From: Saururus chinensis
Taxonomy: Eukaryota; Streptophyta; Magnoliopsida; Piperales; Saururaceae
Reading direction: 5' to 3'
Length of the DNA stretch: 64,000 nt
NCBI GenBank assembly: GCA_035235625.1
Contig: CP141141.1
Location: 10,289,968 to 10,353,967 of the forward strand
Shown here: piece by piece, positions 34,501-46,500 of the stretch
Layout of the letters: every line of letters begins with the position of its first letter
How positions within the stretch are numbered: position 1 is the stretch's first letter
Position numbers and translations under genes: made by a program
The notes under the pieces: model-generated
What the model was told of the DNA's origin: nothing
The model's input: only the letters and a program-made list of their open reading frames with translations
Database searches by the model: none

Positions 34501-37500
34501 CAGGCGGGGCTAGGAGCTTCACGGAGCAGATAGAGAAACAGGTGAGACATAAAGAAAACTGAGGGTAGGCAATTCCTTAAGAAAGGCTGGAAGGAGCCTT
34601 CCATGGCAAGGCTGTTCCAGAGGAGTAGGTGTGTTAGGAGGGGCCTGCATGCCTGAGCATCTGGTCAAGAAGGTAGTAGTGTGGCGTGTGGCATGCCTGG
34701 TGCTGGGGAACTGCCCTGTGATGCTGCAGAGGGAAATGGACGGATTATGCAAGGTAGTTACAACACCTCATTCGCTGATTGCTGTGACAGTGGTATTGTC
34801 CTCCGCTCTGAATGGGGCAATGGTGGCAGGAGTGGGAAGGGACGATGGCAAGGTCGTTGGCTGGTTAGACCAGGCAATCACTCAAGAAACCGAGGCCCCA
34901 ATAAGGGGTACAATGCCATTTGGTTGGCTGTTATCATCAGAAGGGCCAATGGTAAAGTGTATTGCAAGTCATTAGGAGTGACGGGCAAGGCCAGCAGCAG
35001 ATTAGGCAGTGGAGGTGGTGGAGGACAGACAAGAAGAGCCGTAACTCTAGGCTCTAACATTGTTGGAATGGCCGAGTCAACGCCAATCACAGTTGGCTGG
35101 CCAAACAGGCAGCCATCAGACTGGGTGGTGGAGCGATGGCTATCAATTGCTCTTATACTATTGTTATGTTTTGGAGTGGTACACAATGACATTTTGGTAA
35201 AATAGGTGAATATTGGATTTGGAGGGGGAGAGCCTAGCAACATGCATCGGAGGTGCAGGCCGCGGAGGGGACAAAAGGGGGGAAATTGGAGATGATAGAG
35301 GGGAGTGAGACATTAGAACAAAAGAAGTTGATTAATTCAATAACCTCAATTTGGGCTAAGACCTTAGGTTATATAGAGATTACTAATGGGCCCATTAACA
35401 AGCATCTAAGGCCCATTATCTCTAATTAAATATATTAATAAACTAATGTCTAATGCCCTTATTCCTTAATAACATAAGAAAACCCTAATTAGCTAGCATG
35501 TGGACCCCACTGGTGGATTGGGCTGTTAGGGCTGTTCACAACACACACCGTTGGCTCTTCAAGGAACTGTTGATTGCCTTGTTGCACAAAGTCTCTCTAG
35601 GTTTGCCTGGCCTCCTGTGGCGGAGCTCTCTTTGGATGGTGAGTTCTCCACTGCACCAAAGTGTTGGTCAAAGAGGTGAAGACAATCATTGAGCACAGTT
35701 AGCAATGTCTGCAATGCTGCCAACATCCCTTGTGTCACCGAGGGCACCTATAATTGGGCTTCCATAGGTTGAATGCATTGGATTATCGTGTTCATCTTCA
35801 TCGCATGCACTTGCCCTCCTGGCTTGTGCTAGAAGCACCACAAACCTGCTGAGCTACCAAAATGTTATGAGGCTGCCTTCCTCAGTTACCACAATGTTAC
35901 GGGGCTAAAGTTATGCTACGAATTTAGACCACGTAATGGCCTGATTGCCGCCTGCAATCAATCAACCCAAACTCTCACACAATCGGAAAAACTCCAAATA
36001 AAGAACACAAAGAGACTTGGGGAAAAGGACACCAACCCAAAAACCCTTTTCTAATTTGCACCACTGAGTACAAAATTGATGGACAAACCCGCACCGCACC
36101 CACAAATCAACCCAGGTACAAGAAATTAGAGGCAACACACACCAAGTGATCCAGCTCTAGCCCCTTTACCTTGGGCCTGCCAAAACTATTTATAGCATTT
36201 GTCCACTACATAGTTGGTTTTAAGGAACCCCACTGCTCCCACTAAACCACTAGTGTGGCAACCGCCCACTAGCCCACTAGTGGAGGAACCACCCACTAGC
36301 TCATTGGTATGGCAACCACTCACTTGTGTGGTTACCGCCCACTAGTCTACTACTGTGGAAACTACCTGCTAGCTCACTAATGGAGTAACCACCCACTAGT
36401 CCACTAGAGTGGTTACCACTCACTAGCCCATTTGTGGAGGAACTGCCAACAAACCACTTGTGACCACCTTGGCTTGATTGTCAGCCTTGGAGGGGTCTGA
36501 CTGCTCAAATTTTTAGTGAAAGGTCAAGGGTGTGAGGCTTACCATGGGATACCATCGATTTCTGTAACTCCAAAATTTCCACTGGCTCTTGAGTATTAAT
36601 TATACAGGCAGGCAACAAACACTATGAACAATTGCCAACCTTATCGGATTTTGTCTTTAATAGGACTACCCAAGTGAGGGATAGTGTGTAAGCAAAATTG
36701 GTTAACCAAGGGAGCTCTAGAAACCCTTGAATCCTACCAACTAAAAGTGTCCTCACCATGAGCCTGTTTGAAAGTTTGTGGCTGAAGAAATCATATTGAG
36801 ATAATAATAAATTATCCACAAACTAAAGGTGAGAAATAATTGGTGTATTTAAGTAATGTGGATGTAATATCAAACCTTCCTCACACTTCGTACGAAGTAG
36901 AGAGGACAATGTTTCCATGCAATCTAAAGAAGCCATGATTATATTCACTGGTTAGCACTCTTGAAGAAAGTGTACAAATGCATTCTTTGGTCCAATCAGT
37001 CCATTTTTCATCTAATCTCAATTGCTTATGAATTTGAAGAATGAAATAGGATCTTAACTTTATTTTCCTTTCTGAAGATTTGCTTGCACACAAAATCTTC
37101 TAAGCAGACCTTTTTAATGAAAGTTAAGTGCCCATTCATGTGCAAGAAGGATGTTATCAACAACTGATCTCCTTTTTATGAAAATGGATAGAGTGGGGCG
37201 AAACGAGGGATTCTAAAACTAGTGGGAGTCAATCAGCCAGAATCTTACAAAGTTGCACAAAGATATAGCTCTAAAAATATCAAAGCTATGAGCATCAACC
37301 CACTTGAGAATTAAAATAGGAAGGTGCAGTTAATCAATGAGCAAACGGCCATGAAGAAAAAAGTCTTTGACTTCCCTGAATGATCTCCCATTCTATACAA
37401 AAAGCTACCAAATTTTTTTAGGGAATTCACCTGGAACCAGTTCCTTTACTAATAGGCAAGGCAAGGATGACATTCTTGATCTCATAATCGCAAAGTCCGT

Positions 37501-40500
37501 AAAAGATATTATGAATGGAATTCTTTACAGTATGGCAATGGATGTTGCATGGAAAAATTTAGTGCATCTGCCTCCCTCTATTAACCACTTCACCAAAGAC
37601 TGTGGCTATAAAACCTCTTCTCAGCTTGAGTTTCACAGAGAAAATTTATGCACACATTTCTTTTCTTAAATCAGCTGTAAATTAAAAGGATCACCTTGGA
37701 GAATGAGTCAAACATCCTTCAAAGTGATGCTTACTTGACTTGGTGATGCACTGGCCAAAATGCTCCTTATCCAACTTTTTGCTAGCATTGCAACTTGTAA
37801 TTTCTTGAATTCGATGAACTTTGGATGGTCTTCAACACCATTGTTACATGCTAGATACATTCCGTCTTTGTCTTTGAAAGAGTTGTAATTGAGGCACATG
37901 GAGAAGAAGCGAAATGGCTTTGGTCCCTAAGGAAATTTAGCTTTGAAAGCAAATAGAATAGGGGAATGGTCTGAAATACATGGAGAGATACAATGGATTA
38001 GAGCATTAGGGAATTTTTCAATACCACTCTTCCTATTGCACCTGCAAAATGAGAGCATTGAGATTGTTCATTTGCCAAGGGGGAGTTGGAGAGCCATCAT
38101 CTTTGTTCTCTTTGCTTATAATAGTGGCAGTCTCTGATTAACATCCATAGAACATCCACATAGAAGTGAGTTTGAACAATATCATTCTGCAAAATAGACT
38201 GCTCTTCAATCAAATTTGAGGCATAGAAAAAAGTGCAAAACCAAAAAAAGACCATCCAACTTTTAAAGGGCTGTTTGAGTGTGGAATTTTGTTAAAATGG
38301 AAGTAGAATTTTTTGAAATTAATTTCATTGCTTCATCGTCGAACAAGAACTTAAGGTTGATAATTGAATTTTTTAGAATAAATTCAGATGTTGCGTCAAA
38401 CATATTTTTAAAACTTTAAATTAGCATAACCCTCTTTCCCAAACTTAGATATGCATGTTCTTGGTAATGTATTCGTATTGACGAGCCCCGTCAGACAAGA
38501 TCCTATATGGGTAGGTAATTTTGAACTTTTAAAGTGGGCCCCACCTATATGGCACACTTCTCAAGGCTTTAAATCGATATGAGAGAAAAATAACATAACC
38601 TTTAATTTTGAAATGGGGGGCTGGGAGCAGGAATCGACGAAATCATCTTGTGAAGTGATTCGGTGATTTTGGCAAAATTTTGCCCACCTTATGCACCCAA
38701 CTAAGATTCCGGTTATTCCTGATGGAATTGGGGAGGAATCGATGGAATCTTACCCGGTTTCCACACCCAAACAGCCCAAGTAGCAAAGCAATGATTGTTC
38801 TGGAACTTTAGTTAAATTGAATAATCTTGTGTTTTGGAAGATTCATTAACAACCTGATTGATGGGATAGAGTAATTATTTAAAAAATTTCAGCATTTAAT
38901 CAAACAAATTCTAATTTTAGATGCATTTAATTATTTGATCTTCATCCCACATAATCCAAAAGATCAAATTGATGGTCACATTTAACTGCTTAATCTGTTG
39001 GCCTTAGCTGATCTGTGTGCTAGAGACATTTCAATCCTTCTTTTTTTGGGGGGAGAGGGACAGTCCTTTTTCACTACCTCATGCCATTGTCTTTTTTCCC
39101 TCTAGTTTATCACATAAATTTTTAGGAGCCACAATTTCGTTGTCTCCAATTTTAAGTGAAATGGACAACGGCATGAGATAGGAATTGGACATCAGCATCA
39201 AGGATTGAGGTCCACATTTAACTTTGGGGAGCTGATTTCCTCGGGAGTTGATGAGTCAGCCTGTGTCAACTTTTTTTTTTCGTTTTCTTTTTTAACAGTA
39301 AAGTCAATCTTGGTGACTTTCTGGAGAGAAATAGACAACCATGGATTTGGGGAGCATGTGTGGTCGGCTAAGGGAGTGTGACAAAGAAGTCCAGATTGGG
39401 AATTTTGGTTGGCAAGGCAATGCATATTGGCCGGTGGATACCTATGAAGGTCTTTGGATATTGGTGTGCTATTATCTTTGAAATGGGGGGTGGAAACCTG
39501 GGAAGCCTGGATTCCTTGATTGGTTGAAGCATTGAAGGTAAATCTGGATGGCAAGACAATTGGACTTCAACAAGTTGGTGGCAGTGTGGAGATAGTGTTG
39601 CACTTTCCCTAGAAAAATGGGAGATATTTTGTTGGGGGCTGGACTCCAGTAATAGCTTTATTATTAGAGAGTATTGGAGACAAAATAGTCAACTCCATTG
39701 GAGCAAGAGATGAAGCTGGAAATTTTGAATGTAAATTGAGTTGATGATATGGCATGTGGGCTCTTATGAGGTGATGAAATTCCTTGCTTCAAGTCAGCAG
39801 AGATCAATGATGTGTGTCACCTCTTTTCATCTTCTCCAAAGTTTGTATTCCCTCATAAAATGCTGGTCTTTTGGTGGATATTTTGGCCTCCAGTCTGCAG
39901 CAACATGAGATTGATTTGGATTGTGATCGATAAGTGTGACACTAATTGCATGAAAGGGGGTTCCATTCGTACTCAAATGGCTGTGTAAGTGAAGACCTAT
40001 CCTCTCTTTCATTAATAATATGATCTAGAAACTTGTATGAGGACTCGGTTTCTATTCATACTCTTGCCTAAGAAAATCAGCTCCTATTTGCAGTTATTAA
40101 ATGACAATGCAATGGAATACCCAAGTGCTAGAAATTAAGCCAAGACTCTCTTCAAACCCGAATCAAAGTGACAAATTAATAGAACTAACCCCATAAGGAA
40201 ATTTTTTTAATAATTTCGCGAACTGGCTTAAATTTTGAAGTCCACTGACACAAGATCATTGGCCTACCACCAATTGTACAAATAGCTGAATTATAAATCT
40301 GTTGAAAGTCTTGCTCAGATCAAATTCAAAGAGAAAAAATTCTTCTGAAGGTGATATTATCGCCATCTATTGAGCAATCAGAAGCTTTGGCACAACAGAT
40401 TTTGGGCCAATGAAATGTGTGGTCTTAGCCTACGACATAGTGCTAAAGTATGATTCCAATGAAAGCTTCCTTATCCAGGATGCTTTAAGAAATTTTAATG

Positions 40501-43500
40501 GATGAAATGGAATGAACTTCCGAAAAATGTGATATTGGAATGTTGGAGAAATTGTGGAAGAACAAATTTCTTCAATTTGTGCCTGACAAAGATGCCACCA
40601 TGGCAGCAGGGATCCTAGTAGTTAGTGCTGGTTCAGTCTTTCGCTGGTGCATCAGTACTCTCCCCCAAGAGGGCAATGTTGGGATTGACTACACTAATAA
40701 TTGCTGGCAGCAGAGCCGCCCCTTCTTGCTTCATTAAGAATAGCAAACAGCAATTACCATTTTCCAAAAAATAATACTTAAATAATGCTATGGAAAACCC
40801 TGGATGTTGGCAATTCAGGGAATGTATGGTTGTATTAAGTTGCTTGGATATGCAGCTGCAGTCATTGTTGAGAATTTAGACTGGTGAATGTACTGCTCTG
40901 GTAAACCCTGGATGATGGTAATTCAGGGTATGCATGGTTGCGTTAAAGTTGTTTGTATGTGCCGCTACAATCATTGTTGAGAATTTAGACTGCATGATGT
41001 ACCTATATACATTACAAAAAAGTACAAGTTGGATTTTGGAAAATGGTAAGTAGTGTTTGTTATTCTTAAAGAAGTACGAGTTACAGGTCTAGAAAACTTT
41101 ATTTCTTGCGGTGAGAAGGCTTACAGGAGGATTTGGTTAGAGAAATAGGATGAAAAGGAGAGGAACCTTGCTGGTTCGTTGAGAACCAATGAGGCGATGG
41201 AAAAGGGAGAGTTTGAGTCGACAGAGGAGAAGGAAGAGAAACAAATTCTGATTAATTGCCTAATCTTCATTAGGGTGGAGAAACCCTTACATAATATTGC
41301 CCTTAATGGGCCTGGGCCTTATTAACTAAAACTACTTAAGGCCTTATTACATAATAATACCTACTGTCTAATCCCAAAGGCATATTAATTAAATCAATCC
41401 TACGATCCATAACAATCCACCGTGCTCCTCTACTACCTTGGCCTCAAGGCGCAAAATCAGGAAAACGAGTATAGAAATCATCCTCTGGCATCTAAGAAGC
41501 ATCCTCCAAAGGACAACCATGCCAAGCGACCAATATCTTTGGAATTAAATGGCCATCCCGTCTAATGCGGCGAGTAAAAAGGATAGCTGAAGGATATAAT
41601 GGCAGTGAAGCAGGAGCCAAAAGTGGCGGTAGGCTCGAAACCATTCGAGATAGATCACCCACAAAGCGTCACAGGCGAGAAACATGGAAAATTGGATGGA
41701 CTGATGAACCCTCAGGAAGCTGGAGACGATAGGCAATGGACCTAATACGCTGGATTATGGGATATGGCCCATAGAAACGGTGGGCAAGCTTCAAGCTGGG
41801 AGGAGCATAAAGTGAAGATTGCCGGTGCAGAGAGAAGCTAACAAACACCAAATCACCAACCTGGAATTCCCTATCAGTCCGGTGCCCATCATATACCTGT
41901 AACATGTGGTTCTGAGCCTTGGACAAATTCAGTTTGAGCTGCCGTAAGAGGGTGTCCCGATCCTGCAACATAAGGTCCACCTTGCCGATAGCTGCTCGAT
42001 GAGGCACGTAAGCAAGGACTGTGGGGGGAGGCTGCCCATAAATAATGTGGAATGGGGTAGTGCCAATAGCTCTATGGTAGGTAGTATTATAAGAGTACTC
42101 AGCCCAAGGTAAGAAATGAAGCCACTGGCAAGGATTATCAGCCACAAAGCAATGTAAATACTGCTCGAGACATCGATTCACAACCTCTATTTGACCGTCA
42201 GTCTGAAGATGGTAAGCGGAAGTCATATTGAGTTCTGTACCTTGCAGAGCAAAGTACTCGCGCCAAAAGTGTGATGAAGACTTGGTATCTATTAGACACA
42301 ATGGTATGGGGCATTCCATGAAGCTTAGCAACATCATGAATATACAACTTAGCCACTTCCTTAGCATTAAAAGGATGTCCCAAGGGGATAAAATGAGCAT
42401 ATTTAGAAAGCCGATCCACCACTACTAGAATCACTGATTTACCGTGAACCCGGGGTAAAGCTTCTATAAAATCCATTGACACATCCTCCCAAACTCGGTT
42501 TGGAATAGGGAGGGGTTGAAGTAATCCCGCAGGAGCCTCTAGAGGCTTTCGCCAGTTGGCAAGTAGGACAAGCAGCCACATAGTCATGAGCATCCCTACG
42601 GATGCCACACCATAAAAAACTCTGGCTCACCCATTTATATGTGCGAAAAGTGCCCTCATGTCCCGCCATAGGAGTGTCATGAAAATGAGATATAATCTTA
42701 GTGTGCAATTCAGGGTTGGGGGGAACCCAGAGACGACCCTTCCAATAGATAAGGTCTCCCTACAACACAAGAGGGGAGCTCAAGGGATCAGCCTAGAGGC
42801 GCACCAACAATGTATTGGACTCAAAATCACTCTTATATGCCTGCTAAAGATCCTGCAGGAATGGAAATGAAGGGCCCGACATAGGCAAGGCTTGGATAGA
42901 GGCAAACTAGCGGGATAGAGCGTTAGCGACCACGTTCTCAAAGCCCTGCTTATACACAAGTTCATAGTCATATCCCAGTAGTTTAGAAATCTACCTCTGT
43001 TGCGCCGGGGTAGAAATCCGCTGCTATAGTAAATATTTGAGACGTTGGTGATCAGTCTGGATAATAAAATGTCATCCCAATAAATAAGGTCGCCATTTAG
43101 TCACAACATGCACTATAGCCAACATCTCGCATTCATAAGCAGAGCTAGAAAAAGATTGTCCTGAGAGTGCCTTACTAAAGAAAGCAATGGGGCGGCCAAC
43201 CTGAAGCAAAACAGCTCCTAATCCAGTCTCTGAAGCATCTATCTCGACGATAAAAAGCTGAGAAAAATCCGGTAATGCCAACACTGGGGCAGAGGACATG
43301 GCTAACTTCAGGAGCTCGAAGGCCTCTTGAGTGGCAATGGACCACTGGAAGGATCCCTTTTTAAGTAAAGCTGTCAAAGGAGCTGCTATCGACCCGTACT
43401 GCAACACAAACTGACAATAGTAACCTGTCAGACCAAGGAAGCCTCGTAAGGACTTAGGGGAGGAAGGTGTGGGCCAAGACATCATAGCCTCCACCTTGGA

Positions 43501-46500
43501 CGGGTCAGTCAAAACACTGCTAGTGGAGATAATATGCCCAAGATACTCCACCTTAGCACTGTCGAAAACACACTTAGAGCGCTTCAAAAAGAATGTATGC
43601 TGACCCAAAATATCAAACACTATGTGCAGATAAACCAAGTGATCCTCCCATGTTGGACTATAAACCAATATATCATAAAAAAAAACAAGGACAAAACGGC
43701 GAAGATGGAGCCAAAATACCTTGTTCGTTAAACTCTGGAAAGTAGGAGCATTCGTCAACCCGAATGGCATCTCCAGGAATTCAAAGTGGTCGTCGTGTGT
43801 CTGAAAGGCGGTTTTGTGAATATTTGCTGGTTGCATCCTGATCTGATGGCACCTAGAGCGTAAGTCAAGCTTCGAGAAGAAATGAGCAGACCCCAGCTCA
43901 TCAAGTAGCTCTCCAATAATAGGGATCGGGAATTTGTCCTTGAGTGTAGAGGCATTGAGGGCCTGATAATCCACACAAAACTGCCAGGAGCCATGCTTCT
44001 TGTGGACCAACAATACCGGAGAAGAATAGGAACTAGTGCTGGGGCGTATGATTCTAGTAGAAAGTATTTCAGAAACCAGTTTTTCAATCTCTTTTTTCTA
44101 GATTTGGGGGTACCTATAGGGGTGGACATTCGCATGAGAAGAGCCGGCCATAATAGGAATACGATGATCATGAGATCGAATCGGAGGCAATCTTGTAGGC
44201 TCCTGAAATGAAAGAGTAAGGAATAAGTAGCGAGCAAGTCAGCCAAATCAGTGGGTAAATCAGTCCCTGAGCCCTCATTCTGGTGTACCAGTTGTAAGAG
44301 AAACCCTTGATGAGTAAACAGGAAGGAGCTCAAATCCTGCGCAAAGTGGAGTGTCCCAGGTGGAGAGCCCTGAAGACGGACTCGCTGACCGGAGTATTCG
44401 AAGTCCATAAGTAGCTAACGAAAATTCCAAGTGACATCCCCCAATTCTAGAAGCCACTGGACACCCAAGACGATATCAGCCCCTTTAGTTGGCAAGAGAT
44501 AGAGGTCCATAACAAAGTGATGTCCCTGGATCTATAACCCAGCTCTTGGGCAGACACCCTTGCTGCGAAGGTGTTTACCATCCCCAATTAACACATTGAA
44601 AGGGGAAGAATATGAAATACAATGTCCAAGCCGCTGTGCCACCCGGTCATTAATGAAGTTATGCGTGCTGCCGCTATCAATCAATATGGCCACCTTTTGA
44701 TGCTTGAGTAAACCCTGAACTCGCATAGTTAGAAGAGTATAAATCCGAAAGAAGGCATGTAAAGATATCTCAGGAATAACCTCAGAATCCTCAAGGTGAG
44801 GATCTGCAGAAGGCTAGTCACCTGTATACTCCTCTAAAATCAAAGCAGTGGGTGGAGTTTTGTAGCGATAGCCAGGTGTGAACCGTTCATCATAGTTGAA
44901 GCACAACCCTTTCGACCGTCGGTCCTCCATCTATGGCTGAGAAAGCTGGGGAAAGGGGACTGCAGTGCCTGGAATAGTTCCGGATGCTGGTCGGCCTCGG
45001 AAAGAAGTATTAGAGGAAACCCCTCCTCGCCAAGAAGAAATAGTGGTGTGAGAAAATTGTTGGCCGGCTAATTTTTCCTCTTGGATTCGGGCATGACGGA
45101 TGATGTCCTGCATCATGGTGCACTCAAAATGACGAATTTCATCGGCTATTTCTAGTTTCAGGCCGCGTCTAAAAGTGCCAATCAAAACTTCTTGGGTCCA
45201 ATGTGGAAGATGAGTGGCAACCCGCATAAACTCGATCTGATAAGCTCGGACTGTGGTAGATTGAGAGAGCCCTGATAGCAGTTCATTAAAATCAGCAAAG
45301 TTATTAGGGCCAAATTGAGCACACAATTCTGCAGTGAATTTTTGCCATGACGCATTGGGGACCTCTCTTTCAAAGTACTGAAACCACACCAAGGCATCCC
45401 CTTCAAGATGAAACGCAGCAATACACATTTTTTCCAGATCTGCTATAGTACCCTAATAGGCAAAAAAAAATTCTGCTCTATATACCCAATCGATTGGATT
45501 GTCCTCGCCTGCATACTTTGGAAATTGCAGTTGGGCAAGGCGCGGCTCAGCTGGTTGCATAGGGCGGTGCCAGTCCCCCTGCGGGTCATCGTAGTCCCTC
45601 TCTGTATCGTCCACTTCATCCTCAGGCAGCCCAAAAAATGCGGCTGATGCTGCTGGTCCCACTGGTGGACGGCGTGGCTGCAATTCAGCAGGAGTGTTAG
45701 GCGGCTGTGCCGGAAAACCACGCTCTGACAAGCCCATCCCACGCTGGCTGAAATCGCCATGGACACCATTGCGGGGAGCCCAATCATGGCATATCTGTTG
45801 GCCAGAAATAGGGGCCGCAGATGGAACAGGGGGCTGTGGTTGAGGAAGGATTCTGCGGTGTGAAAGCGGCCTATTGCTCTGTTCTCATTACATGAAATTC
45901 CTGTAGCAACTCTGAGAAGAGATGAATCATGGTGGCATTGTTGGGCGCTGGGTGCGATTCAGGGATTTGACCAGGGGCCGCTGGGTGCACTTTTGCAGCA
46001 GAATGAGCCGCAGCCACGCTGGGTGTTTTGCTGGTGGTCAGAAAAGGACCCGTGGCGCCCTGAGAACTGCTGGTAGCTGGAGGGGCAGATTTAGCATCCG
46101 ACCTGCCCTGAATGTGCTTGCCCTTGGCCGCCATGCTCTTGGTTTGAACCATCAACACCACCCACAGACAGGAAGGTTGTCTCTGATACTAGTGATGTAA
46201 ACCCTAGGGCTTACACGAGAATTTGGTTAGAGAAATAGGATTAAAAGAAGGAGAGGAACCTAGGAACCTTGCTGGTTCATTGAGAACCAGTGAGGCGATG
46301 GAAAAGGGCGAGTTTGAGTCGACAGAGGAGAAGGAAGAGAAACAGATTCTGATTAATTGCCTAATCTCCATTAGGGCGGAGAAACCCTTACATAATATTG
46401 CCCTTAATGGGCCTGTGCCTTATTAACTGAAACTACTTAAGGCCTTGTTACATAATAATACCTAGTGTCTAATGGCCCAAATGCATATTAATTAAATCAA

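Larger units (their letters stand above)
36600..40480 (-). mobile_element. Degenerate L1-type LINE in intron 2 (minus)
   Basis: On the minus strand an ORF1-like DUF4283 region (about 40450-39830) is followed by a Pro/Ser-rich frame (39554-39198). A Tourist MITE (38777-38268) is then inserted, and ORF2 follows with the endonuclease end and reverse transcriptase remnants (38160-36850). This order is that of plant L1 LINEs. All frames carry stops. I did not find target duplications or a clear poly-A end. Confidence 0.7.

Noticed and set aside
34681..35205. Plus-strand frame of 174 codons with a glycine run
   Set aside because: GC-rich intron sequence with no domain, no splice context and overlapping frames on both strands of similar length.
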